Shown here piece by piece: positions 26,213 through 35,522 of a stretch of DNA of 64,000 nt. Source of the DNA: Bin80 sp965261255 (GTDB lineage: Bacteria > Bacteroidota > Rhodothermia > Rhodothermales > Bin80); NCBI GenBank assembly GCA_965261255.1, contig CBDHCQ010000004.1, forward strand, positions 806,001 through 870,000, in the 5' to 3' direction. Position numbers and translations under genes: made by a program. The notes beneath the pieces are model-generated. The model ran no database searches. It worked only from the letters and a program-made list of their open reading frames with translations, and was not told where the DNA came from. How positions within the stretch are numbered: position 1 is the stretch's first letter; every line of letters starts with the position of its first letter.

Positions 26213-28516
26213 ATGTTCAGTCCTCTCTCCGCGAGACTCATACGGAATAATGACTACCCGCATCGCCAGGTCGATTCCATCAAGCCTTTAATTCTCGGGG
26301 TGTGCCTGTCCTTCCTCGCCCAGTCCCTAGCCGCCCAAGTCACAGGGGACTATGCCCCTGGTGCACAACCTCCCATCAGGCTGCACCGCCTCGCGCAGCC
26401 GATTCAGCTTGATGGCCTCATCGACGAACCTGCCTGGCGAACTATCGACCCTTTTCCTCTTGTGATGTATCAGCCCACGTACAAGGGTGCCATGACCGAA
26501 CGCACGGAGATTCGCGTGGCATACGATGACGACCACCTTTACGTCTCTGGAAAACTCTACCACATCGTCTCCGACAACCTGCGAGCCAATTCCTTCTACC
26601 GCGACCGCTGGAGTGGTGACGAGACTTTCGCCATTGTGCTCGATACATTCAACGACAACGAGAATGCTCTATGGTTCTACACAACGCCTCTCGGTACTCG
26701 CTTTGACATCGCAGTAGCAGACGATGCGGCTAATGGTCGAGATTCTAACAACTCTAATTGGAATACATTCTGGGATGTAGCGACAACTCGAACCAACGAG
26801 GGCTGGTTTGCTGAGATACGCATTCCTTTCAGCAGCCTCGGTTTTCAGGATGAGGACGGGCGCGTAGAAATGGGAATGATCGTGTATCGGTGGATGGGTC
26901 ACAATAATCACCGCTACATTTTCCCGGATATACCACCCCGCTGGGAACGTGGCAGCAACAAGCCCTCCGTCGCACAGGATGTGATCCTCGAAGGAGTGTA
27001 CAGCCGTAAACCCGTTTATGTGACTCCGTACGGTCTTGGGGGTGTCCAGCGGAATTCTGAACTGTCCCCCTCAAAATCAGACTATCATTTCAGTAACGAG
27101 TTCACGCGTGAAATCGGTCTTGACGTGAAGTACAATCTTACCAACAACCTAACGCTTGACGCTACAGTCAACACCGACTTTGCCCAAGTGGAGGCCGACG
27201 ACCAGCAGATTAACCTGACGAGATTTTCTCTCTTTTTCCCCGAAAAACGGCAGTTTTTTCAGGAGCGTTCCGGAATCTTCGAGTTCGATACCGGGGCTAG
27301 CGGCAGCCGTCTTTTCCACAGCCGTCGCATCGGCTTGGTAGACGGGCAGCCGATTCGTATCCTCGGTGGCTCCCGGCTCGTCGGGCGCATGGGCGAGTGG
27401 GATATCGGATTGCTTAATATGCAAACGGCAAAGGAAGGCGGCCTCCCCGCCGAGAATTTCGGAGTGTTGCGGCTGCGTCGAAAGGCTTTTAATCCCTTCT
27501 CAACCATTGGCGGCTTGGCAACCAGTCGGATCGACGTCGACGGCGGATACAATTTGGCGTATGGGCTCGACGGCATCGTGCGCATCATCGGGGATGAGTA
27601 TTTCACCGCGAAATGGGCGCAGACGCTGGACAAGAACCAGTTGGATGCAGGTGCATTCAGCTTCCTTGATGCCGGGCGGTTTATGGTGAGCTGGGAGCGG
27701 CGCATCATCCAGGGGCTCAGCTATAAGTTGGAAGTCGTTCGGAGCGGGGCGGATTACAACCCCGCCGTCGGCTTTGTTCGTCGCCGCGACGTTGTAGTAC
27801 TCAGCCCCGATGTCAACTATCAAACATTCCGAAGGGCTGACTCGCGGTTCCGGCGAATCTGGGTCGGTAACTGGTCTAATATTTACCTTCGCAACGAAGA
27901 CGGTTCCGTTGAATCGGCATGGCTACATCCTTTTTACTGGTTTGAAACCAAGGGTGGGGCGACGCTGCTGCTCTCGACGGCCCATACTTACGAGAACGTG
28001 CGCACGTCCTTTCCGCTCTCCGCGGAGGCTATGGTTCCCATCGGCTCCTACTGGTTTCATGATCTCTGGGTTGAGGCTAATCCGCCAGATCGATGGTTTT
28101 TCCGGCCTGATGTTACTTTCCGCACCGGCACATTCTATGACGGATGGAAGACAACCTTGAGCACCGGAGCCACGTGGAACCTATCTCGCCATCTGGAATT
28201 AGGCGGCATATACGAACTCAACCTAATTCGTTTCTCGCGTAGAGGCCAGCAACTCGACACGCACCTGGGTCAAATTCGTATCCAGGTTGCGCTCAACACC
28301 CATTTCTCGGCCACGGCCTTCCTGCAATACAACAGCGTCGCCGATGTATTCATTGTCAACACGCGGATTCGCTATCACTTTGGTGAGGGCAATGACCTGT
28401 GGCTGGTTTTCAACGAGGGATTCAACACCGAGCGGCACCAAGCATTCGGCCCTATGCTGCCAGTAACTGATAGCCGAGCGATCCTACTCAAGTACACTCA
28501 CACTTTCATCTGGTGA
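26213..28516 (+). CDS. DUF5916 protein with CBM9-like domain and outer-membrane barrel
   Basis: This 767-residue protein has a signal peptide ending near residue 42 (SLAAQ). A CBM9-like beta-sandwich follows (about 60-250: 'IQLDGLIDEPAW', 'DDHLYVSGKLY', 'DRWSGDETFAIVLDTFND'). A long barrel-like C-terminal part carries the DUF5916 signature 'NLTLDATVNTDFAQVEAD..Q.NLTRFSLFFPEKRQFF'. It ends in an aromatic residue (TFIW). DUF5916 proteins are thought to sit in the outer membrane; the function is unknown, with carbohydrate or peptide binding the usual suggestion. It converges on kgd across 283 bp that holds no gene and no clear terminator. Confidence 0.85.
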   Translation: MFSPLSARLIRNNDYPHRQVDSIKPLILGVCLSFLAQSLAAQVTGDYAPGAQPPIRLHRLAQPIQLDGLIDEPAWRTIDPFPLVMYQPTYKGAMTERTEIRVAYDDDHLYVSGKLYHIVSDNLRANSFYRDRWSGDETFAIVLDTFNDNENALWFYTTPLGTRFDIAVADDAANGRDSNNSNWNTFWDVATTRTNEGWFAEIRIPFSSLGFQDEDGRVEMGMIVYRWMGHNNHRYIFPDIPPRWERGSNKPSVAQDVILEGVYSRKPVYVTPYGLGGVQRNSELSPSKSDYHFSNEFTREIGLDVKYNLTNNLTLDATVNTDFAQVEADDQQINLTRFSLFFPEKRQFFQERSGIFEFDTGASGSRLFHSRRIGLVDGQPIRILGGSRLVGRMGEWDIGLLNMQTAKEGGLPAENFGVLRLRRKAFNPFSTIGGLATSRIDVDGGYNLAYGLDGIVRIIGDEYFTAKWAQTLDKNQLDAGAFSFLDAGRFMVSWERRIIQGLSYKLEVVRSGADYNPAVGFVRRRDVVVLSPDVNYQTFRRADSRFRRIWVGNWSNIYLRNEDGSVESAWLHPFYWFETKGGATLLLSTAHTYENVRTSFPLSAEAMVPIGSYWFHDLWVEANPPDRWFFRPDVTFRTGTFYDGWKTTLSTGATWNLSRHLELGGIYELNLIRFSRRGQQLDTHLGQIRIQVALNTHFSATAFLQYNSVADVFIVNTRIRYHFGEGNDLWLVFNEGFNTERHQAFGPMLPVTDSRAILLKYTHTFIW

Positions 28517-28799
28517 GATGATCAACATTGACGGAGAACTGGCGCGTAATTCCAATGTGGAACGAGGAATGCGAATAAACTGATCAGCCTGCCTAAATAG
28601 ACTCAATAAGAATGAAGTCGAGATCATCGGAGGATCGACAGGTTTTGGAAGGGAATTATTTACGTTAGTAACCCTATTCAAATTCCTACGGGTTTTTTAT
28701 TGACCTCGGGGGTGTGCGAAACTTTAATTTTCAAACGAAATCAGCAGATAACTCATTTACGTTAACTGATTCCGCGCAGCCAGATACATGACTCCCAAG

Positions 28800-31700
28800 C
28801 TAAACCAGAAGCGCACTTGCGATAACTTCTTCCTGTTCAAGCTGGTGAACCATAGAGCTTCCAGTTGCTGGACTGGCGCTAGGATGACGCCCGGCATACT
28901 GAATTCTGAACTCGTGTCCAGGATGCACGGAATTGAGCGTGCTCGTCAAGAGTGGGCGGACATAGGTCCAAGCTCCCATGTTCGCAGGCTCTTCCTGTGC
29001 CCAGCAAATTTCCACATCAGGACGGTATTTCGACAGCTCGGTGTGTAGTGCTTCTCGTGGCCAGGGATAATATTGCTCGAGTCGAATCAAGGCGATGGTT
29101 TCGAGTTGATCTTCATGTTTATCAAGCTCTGCCAAGAGGTCGTAGTAAATTTTTCCACTGCACATTACGAGGCGTTCAATCGTCTCAGCATTCTTCTCAG
29201 TACCAATCACTGGCATAAATCCGCCATCAGTCAAGTCCGCTGGCGAGGAAATTGCCCTTGGGTGCCGCAAGAGACTCTTGGGAGTCATTAGGATCAAAGG
29301 CTTCTTGACATCCCGTAAGACCTGCTGCCTGAGTACATGAAAGTAGTTACCGGGTGTGCTCAGGTTACACACGACCATATTGCCTTCGGCGCAAAGTTGG
29401 AGATAGCGCTCCAGGCGTGCGGAAGAATGCTCGGGGCCCTGTCCCTCGTACCCGTGTGGAAGCAAAGTAACTAGACTGCATTCTTGTCCCCACTTTTCTT
29501 CGGCGGCCGATAAGAATTGGTCAAAAACAATCTGTGCACCGTTAGAAAAATCTCCGAACTGGGCTTCCCAGATCACCAATGCATCCTTGTTTTCAACGGA
29601 GTAGCCGTACTCAAATGCAGCTACTGCATACTCTGAAAGCAGGCTGTCATAGATATGCAGCTTTGCCTGACGCTCTGCGATGTTATTGAGCGGGATATAT
29701 TCTTCATTCGTGTCCTGATCGTAAATAACTGCGTGGCGTTGCGAGAAGGTCGCCCGTCGGGAATCCTGACCACTCAGGCGAACCGTAGTTCCCTCCTGGA
29801 GCAGTGTGCCAAATGCCAATGCTTCGGCAAACGCCCAGTCTATGGCTCCTGATTTCCGCAGTTTTTGGTCTCTACGCTCGAACTGCCGCATCAGCTTAGG
29901 ATGTGCATTAAAACCATCGGGAGTCCTGAGCAGTGTGCTCAGCACAGCTTCCAATTGCTCTTCGGAAACACGTGTATCTACCCACGGTATCGTGTCGTAG
30001 CTGCGGTTGTGAAAATGCTCGAGTATTTGCGCGGCGTCCTTTTCCTTGAGATCTGAAGTGCGCTCGAAGGCTTCCTGCAACAGATCTCTGAAACCATCCA
30101 GCATTTTCTCAGCTTCATCGGGTGTCATGTCTCCCCGATTAAGCAGCGATTCTGTATACAACTTGCGGGGAGATCGTTTCTTCTTGATTTGCTGGTATAG
30201 AACAGGGTTCGTATAGGTCGGCTCATCCCCTTCGTTGTGGCCGTGTTGCCGGTAACAAAGCATATCGATTACGACATCTTTGTTGAACACCTGGCGATAA
30301 TCCAGGGCCAAGCGGGCAACACGTACGCATGCTTCAGGGTCATCTCCGTTGACGTGGAAGATGGGCGCTTCAATGAGCCTTGCCACATCGGTCGCATACG
30401 TTGAGCTACGGGCTTCGCTTGGTCCGGTGGTGAAACCGATCTGGTTGTTAATCACGAGATGGATGGTTCCACCGGTATGGTAGCCCCGAAGCTGGCTGCA
30501 ATTGAGGGTTTCAGCGACAACACCCTGGCCGGCAAAGGCTGCATCTCCATGAATTAATACGGGAATCACGGCATCAATGACCCGGTCGCCAGGGGCCTGC
30601 GGGTTATCCTTATCCCGCAGGCAGTCCTGTTTGGCTCTGACCATTCCTTCTACAATCGGGCTCACGGACTCCAGATGGCTTGGATTAGATGCCAGCGTGA
30701 GTGCGATTTTGGCACCATCTGGGGTCTCATAGACTCCCTTGCTGCCCAGATGATACTTAACATCCCCGGACCCATAAATCGTGTCAGGATTAATATTCCC
30801 TTCGAACTCCGAGAAGATCACCTCATAGGATTTCCCCATGATGTTGGCCAGAATATTTAATCGTCCTCGGTGCGCCATGCCAATCACGATCTCATGCACC
30901 CCTTGTTCGGCGGAATCGCTCAAAATCACATCCAGCATCGGTACGATACTCTCGCCTCCTTCCAGAGAAAAACGCTTATGACCAATGAAGCGTGTATGCA
31001 GAAACCGCTCAAACGACTCCGCCTCATTCAACTTGTGCAGAATACGTCGCTTATCCTCTAGGGTAAGCTCTTCGGCATTGCGCAGCGGCTCAATTTTTTC
31101 CTGCAACCAATGCTTTTCCAGTGGACTGGAAATATGCATATACGAAACGCCGATTCGGCGGGTATAGGTTTCCCGGAGGATATTCAAGATATCGCGCAAG
31201 GGGAGTACATCTTTACCGCCCAGCCCTCCCGTAACGAACTCCCGGTCCAGATCCCAAACGGTGAGTCCGTATTTGGCAGGATCCAGTTCGGGGTGATATT
31301 TCCAATTGGGCTTTAATGGATTTATGTCTGCCTGCAGGTGACCCAAGACGCGGAACAACCGGATCAGGATCATAACCTGGGCTTGTTTTTGAATAGCATC
31401 AAGCTCTGTACCCGTCTGCTGCCATTTACCCAGCCGCGGTGTTGAGTCAGGACTTAGTACATAGGGCGGGTGCGGTACATGCAGATCGTCGAAGACACGT
31501 GAGTAAAAATCATCCTCTCCCTGCAGCAGTTTCACGACATGGGCCAAGAACGCACCACTTTCTGCACCTTGGATGACACGGTGATCGTATGTACTGGTAA
31601 CAGTCATTACGGGAGACAGCCCGACCTTGCTTGCGGCAGAGGCACTTATTGCCTGGTATTCTGCTGGATAGCCAATTGCGCCGATCCCCACGATCACACC

Positions 31701-32435
31701 CTGACGCGGCATAAGACGTGGGACGCTCAGACTCGTTCCAATCATTCCCGGATTGGTGAGTGTCACATTCGTATTCTGAAAATCCTCTAGAGTAAGCTTA
31801 TTAGAGCGGGCACGCTGGATGATTCCATTGTAGGATGCCAGGAACTGCGAAAAATTCATTTGCTCCGCGCCCTTGATGTTGGGCACGAGCAGCGACCGGC
31901 GTCCTCTGCGCTGGGTATCTATGGCTAAACCAAAATTCACATGGGACGGACGTACATGTTGGGGTTTATTCCCATCCCGGATGAATGTGCTGAACATAGT
32001 CGGGAAGGCCTTCAGAGCCTGTACGATCGCGAAAGCAATAAGATGAGTGAAGGACACTTTCTGCCCACCAATTCCGCGTTGGTATTGGTTAAGCAGAGTC
32101 CGGTTCTCGGTGAGCAATTTTACAGACAAGGTTCGAACAGAGGTGGCAGTCGGAATCTCCAGACTGGCCTCCATGTTGTCCACGATAGCTGCACTCGGCC
32201 CACGAATAGGTGCAACGGCAGTATCGGCCGGCAGGCCGTCACCTGACGGGCGTGGTGGCTCTTTGGCTATGGCCGTCTGCCGATCCTGTTTGGGTTCAAC
32301 CGTAGCAGGAATACTTTCCCCGGGGTCATAATCGGCAAAGAAATCTCGCCAGCTTTCGCTGACGCTAGAGGGGTCGTCCAGGAAGCGCTTGTAGAGGGCC
32401 TCGACGTAACCTGTATTGAATCCAAGCAAACTCAC
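28800..32435 (-). CDS. kgd: Fused 2-oxoglutarate dehydrogenase E1 / succinyltransferase E2 (Kgd type)
   Basis: This 1211-residue enzyme joins three parts, as in mycobacterial KGD. A short N-terminal segment ('YVEALYKRFLDDPSSVSESW') lacks a lipoyl domain. An E2 acyltransferase core spans about 95-335 with 'TYDHRVIQGAESG'. The thiamine-diphosphate E1 dehydrogenase runs from about 360 on, with 'MAHRGRLNIL', 'GDAAFAGQG' and 'RQHGHNEGDEP'. It converts 2-oxoglutarate to succinyl-CoA, or to succinic semialdehyde, in the TCA cycle. The acyltransferase motif is HxxxQG rather than HxxxDG, as in actinobacterial KGD. No separate E2 or E3 gene is adjacent. Length matches the known fused form of about 1230 residues. 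Confidence 0.95.
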   Translation of the reverse strand: MSLLGFNTGYVEALYKRFLDDPSSVSESWRDFFADYDPGESIPATVEPKQDRQTAIAKEPPRPSGDGLPADTAVAPIRGPSAAIVDNMEASLEIPTATSVRTLSVKLLTENRTLLNQYQRGIGGQKVSFTHLIAFAIVQALKAFPTMFSTFIRDGNKPQHVRPSHVNFGLAIDTQRRGRRSLLVPNIKGAEQMNFSQFLASYNGIIQRARSNKLTLEDFQNTNVTLTNPGMIGTSLSVPRLMPRQGVIVGIGAIGYPAEYQAISASAASKVGLSPVMTVTSTYDHRVIQGAESGAFLAHVVKLLQGEDDFYSRVFDDLHVPHPPYVLSPDSTPRLGKWQQTGTELDAIQKQAQVMILIRLFRVLGHLQADINPLKPNWKYHPELDPAKYGLTVWDLDREFVTGGLGGKDVLPLRDILNILRETYTRRIGVSYMHISSPLEKHWLQEKIEPLRNAEELTLEDKRRILHKLNEAESFERFLHTRFIGHKRFSLEGGESIVPMLDVILSDSAEQGVHEIVIGMAHRGRLNILANIMGKSYEVIFSEFEGNINPDTIYGSGDVKYHLGSKGVYETPDGAKIALTLASNPSHLESVSPIVEGMVRAKQDCLRDKDNPQAPGDRVIDAVIPVLIHGDAAFAGQGVVAETLNCSQLRGYHTGGTIHLVINNQIGFTTGPSEARSSTYATDVARLIEAPIFHVNGDDPEACVRVARLALDYRQVFNKDVVIDMLCYRQHGHNEGDEPTYTNPVLYQQIKKKRSPRKLYTESLLNRGDMTPDEAEKMLDGFRDLLQEAFERTSDLKEKDAAQILEHFHNRSYDTIPWVDTRVSEEQLEAVLSTLLRTPDGFNAHPKLMRQFERRDQKLRKSGAIDWAFAEALAFGTLLQEGTTVRLSGQDSRRATFSQRHAVIYDQDTNEEYIPLNNIAERQAKLHIYDSLLSEYAVAAFEYGYSVENKDALVIWEAQFGDFSNGAQIVFDQFLSAAEEKWGQECSLVTLLPHGYEGQGPEHSSARLERYLQLCAEGNMVVCNLSTPGNYFHVLRQQVLRDVKKPLILMTPKSLLRHPRAISSPADLTDGGFMPVIGTEKNAETIERLVMCSGKIYYDLLAELDKHEDQLETIALIRLEQYYPWPREALHTELSKYRPDVEICWAQEEPANMGAWTYVRPLLTSTLNSVHPGHEFRIQYAGRHPSASPATGSSMVHQLEQEEVIASALLV

Positions 32436-32769
32436 GGTTCCTATCTAGATTGGTGGGTATAAGAGAAGGTACAATATTTCGCAAGGCAATGGAGGAGCAA
32501 GGATACACCTGAACCGAAATGCATTACACCGGTCAAGGCCAACACGTTACTATATGATCAAACGCTCAAATGGTTGATTGCGTTCAGGACTGCGATTATG
32601 CTCCAGAAGGTCGCAAACATGTTTGAAGCTGCCGTATATTACCAAGGCATGGCACCAAAATTAAGGGAATTAGAGTATTATGAAACGTAAACCGGATTTC
32701 CCCCTGATGCTTGCTGCCACGCTTCCGATGTTTCAGTACAGGATACCCTCCCTTGACTAGCTGCCTTTA
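32436..32769. other. Intergenic region between divergent kgd and receptor operon
   Basis: These 334 bases hold the 5' flanks of two divergent genes and presumably both promoters. I see no small gene, RNA or convincing palindrome. The part next to the receptor gene is not AT-rich and has no clear ribosome binding site. Confidence 0.4.
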
Positions 32770-35514
32770 ATGATCCAGCCAGTTCATAGATGTTGGGGGC
32801 GGTATGGAGCCACCCTTCTGGTGATGGCAATTCTCTTGAATATCGCCCAGGTTTCGGCGGATCCGGGATCAACAGGCAAAATTGCGGGCCGGATTGTGGA
32901 TGTGGACACCGGTGCTCCCCTGCCCGGAGCTGTCGTCAGAATTGAAGAAACAGTTCTTGGTGACGTAGCTGATAGCGAGGGCCATTACGCGATAATCAAT
33001 GTCAAGCCGGGCACATACACGATTGTGGCATCCATGCTCGGTTATGCTACGGTTAGGATTGAGAATGTTGAAGTTTCGGCGGACCGTACCACGCGGGTCA
33101 ACATTGAGCTCCAGGAGGCCGTAATTGAGGGTGAGGAGATCGTGGTGATAGCCCAACGCCCGCTCATTGAGCAGGATCGCACGACTTCAGCGTCCTACGT
33201 TTCTGCTGAGTCTATTGAGAGCCTTCCAGTACAGGAATTCCAGGATCTACTCCAGTTGCAGCCTGGCGTAGCCTATGACGCATCTGGGCGCCTGCATTTG
33301 CGCGGAGGACGTCATGGCGAGGTCGCCTATATGATCGATGGCATCCCGGTCACAGATCAGTTTGGCGGCGGAAGCAAGATAGAAATTGAAAACAGTTGGG
33401 TACAGGAATTGCAGGTGATCAGCGGTACTTTCAACGCAGAGTACGGGCAGGCTCAGTCCGGCGTCATCAATGTCATCTCTAAAGAAGGGCGCCCCGTGCT
33501 GGGCGGTACGGCATCGTTCTTCGGGGGCAGTTATTTGACGGGGAAGAACGATGTTTTCCTGAATTCTGCCTCACCCAGATTGTCTGAGTTTAATGGCGAA
33601 GTATCGCTTGATGGCCCGATTCCATTTCTGCCGTCCGGTTCATTTCTGGTCAGTGCACGTCTCCTTGATTCTGACGGGTGGCTGTTCGGTGAGCGTCGGG
33701 TCCAGATAGACGACACGGTTCCGATCCAGGAGTTTATCCGTCAGGCACGTCAAACGTCAAGTGATCATGAGACGTTGGTAGGCATTCGGATTCCAGATTC
33801 GCTGCAGACGGGAGATGGCGCGATTGTCGCTATGAATTATCACAGGAAATATGCCCTGCATTCTTCGCTTTCAGCGCGACCGCTACAGGCGCTGAAGGTG
33901 AGCTATTCCTTGTTCCTTAACGTCCAGGATCGGAAGAACTATCAGGATAGCCGACGATTTGCCCCGGATGGTCAGCCAACGGTCACCGACCGGGGACAGA
34001 ATCATATCCTGTCTCTGACCCATACCCTGACATCATCCACTTTCTACAGGATGGCTTTTTCGTTTCAACGTGACCGGAGGAAGAGCCACCTGTTTGATAA
34101 TCCGTTGGACCCGCGATACCAGGGGCTGGCATTCGGGACCCAGGGATTTCTCTTTGGCGGGACCAGCAACGGACGTTCCGAGATAACGCAAGATTTGTAC
34201 TACGGGAAGGTGGACTTCACGAGTCAGGTTGACCGGTTCAATCTGATAAAGATGGGGATGGAATATCGGCGACACAATATCAGGACTCGCGAACTGGTGA
34301 CTATTTCCGATGGTCCGGTATATGAGCCTCCAAATCTTCGCATTCCGTCCGAAAATACGGCCGGCAATGATGTCTATACCCAACAACCGCGTGAATTATC
34401 AGCCTATGTGCAGGACAAGATTGAGATTGATGAAATCATCCTGAATGCCGGGCTGCGCTTTGACTTCTGGGATCCAAGGGGCCGCATTCCGACAGATCTG
34501 GAGGCCATTACCAATCCGGAGGATGGCATTCGGCTGGATACGGACTTTGAAGCGTCAGCAACGAGTTCCCAACTCAGTCCCCGGATCGGGTTGGCATTCC
34601 CTATTGCCGAATCGGGGGTGCTCCATGTGTCCTACGGCCATTTTTTCCAGATTCCGCGATTCTCGTACATCTTCACCAACTCTGAATTTGAGGTGAGGCT
34701 GGGTGACCTGGAAACAATGATGGGCAACGCCAATCTGAAGCCGGAAAGGACGATTGCCTATGAAGTTGGCGTGCAGCAGGCCGTTGCAGCTGACTGGAAG
34801 TTTGAACTTACCGTCTATTACAAGGACATCAAGAACCTGCTTGGGCAGGAAATCATTACAACGCGCGACAAGAAGATCTACGCGCGCTACATCAACCGGG
34901 ATTACGGTAACACGCGCGGGATCGTATTCTCCCTGATTAGGCAGTATCGGGGTAGTCTCGGGGCGACGGTAGATTACACCTACCAGATTGCCCGCGGCAA
35001 TGCTTCGGATCCCAATGCGGTCTTTTTTGACCATCAGGCCAGCCCACCGCGAGAAAGTGAGAAGCAGATTCTCCCCCTGGACTGGGATCAGCGGCATACG
35101 CTAAATGGGACCCTGATCGTGGGCAATCCCCGCAGTTGGACGCTGAGCTTTATTGGCCGCTTCCATACCGGCCAGCCCTACACGCCTACAGATCCAGGCA
35201 GTGCCCTGGCTGAGCAGTTTGAGAACAGCGAGCGGAAACCTTCGCAGGTGAGTCTCGACGTTAATTTCAATCGTAGCTTTCAGTGGAGAGCGATGCGTGT
35301 GAAGTTATTCGGGCGGGTGTACAATGCGCTGGACCGTCTGAATGCGGACCGCGTGTATTCCAGTACCGGCAATCCCGCGCATCCTTATCGGACGGTTGGA
35401 GAAACCGAGATACTGGCACAGAACCCCAATTTCACCGTGGATGAGATAAATCTGAGGCCGGATTTTTATTCGCAACCACGGCGGATTGTCGCGGGTGTTG
35501 AACTTAGTTTCTAA
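32770..35514 (+). CDS. TonB-dependent receptor with carboxypeptidase-regulatory-like domain
   Basis: This complete 914-residue receptor has a signal peptide (about 1-31, AQVSA). A carboxypeptidase-regulatory-like beta-sandwich follows (about 35-115: 'GKIAGRIVDVDTGAPLPGA', 'GTYTIVASMLGY'). A possible TonB box is 'EEIVVIAQR'. The plug domain (about 130-235) has 'YMIDGIPVTDQ' and 'EYGQAQSGVINV'. A 22-strand-type barrel ends in phenylalanine ('VELSF'). It is a homologue of the partial receptor at the left edge and again precedes a T9SS surface protein (8-bp gap) and a PorV-like gene. No SusD gene follows. The substrate is unknown; nothing in this operon names a polysaccharide. Confidence 0.93.
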   Translation: MIQPVHRCWGRYGATLLVMAILLNIAQVSADPGSTGKIAGRIVDVDTGAPLPGAVVRIEETVLGDVADSEGHYAIINVKPGTYTIVASMLGYATVRIENVEVSADRTTRVNIELQEAVIEGEEIVVIAQRPLIEQDRTTSASYVSAESIESLPVQEFQDLLQLQPGVAYDASGRLHLRGGRHGEVAYMIDGIPVTDQFGGGSKIEIENSWVQELQVISGTFNAEYGQAQSGVINVISKEGRPVLGGTASFFGGSYLTGKNDVFLNSASPRLSEFNGEVSLDGPIPFLPSGSFLVSARLLDSDGWLFGERRVQIDDTVPIQEFIRQARQTSSDHETLVGIRIPDSLQTGDGAIVAMNYHRKYALHSSLSARPLQALKVSYSLFLNVQDRKNYQDSRRFAPDGQPTVTDRGQNHILSLTHTLTSSTFYRMAFSFQRDRRKSHLFDNPLDPRYQGLAFGTQGFLFGGTSNGRSEITQDLYYGKVDFTSQVDRFNLIKMGMEYRRHNIRTRELVTISDGPVYEPPNLRIPSENTAGNDVYTQQPRELSAYVQDKIEIDEIILNAGLRFDFWDPRGRIPTDLEAITNPEDGIRLDTDFEASATSSQLSPRIGLAFPIAESGVLHVSYGHFFQIPRFSYIFTNSEFEVRLGDLETMMGNANLKPERTIAYEVGVQQAVAADWKFELTVYYKDIKNLLGQEIITTRDKKIYARYINRDYGNTRGIVFSLIRQYRGSLGATVDYTYQIARGNASDPNAVFFDHQASPPRESEKQILPLDWDQRHTLNGTLIVGNPRSWTLSFIGRFHTGQPYTPTDPGSALAEQFENSERKPSQVSLDVNFNRSFQWRAMRVKLFGRVYNALDRLNADRVYSSTGNPAHPYRTVGETEILAQNPNFTVDEINLRPDFYSQPRRIVAGVELSF

Positions 35515-35522
35515 ACAGGCGC

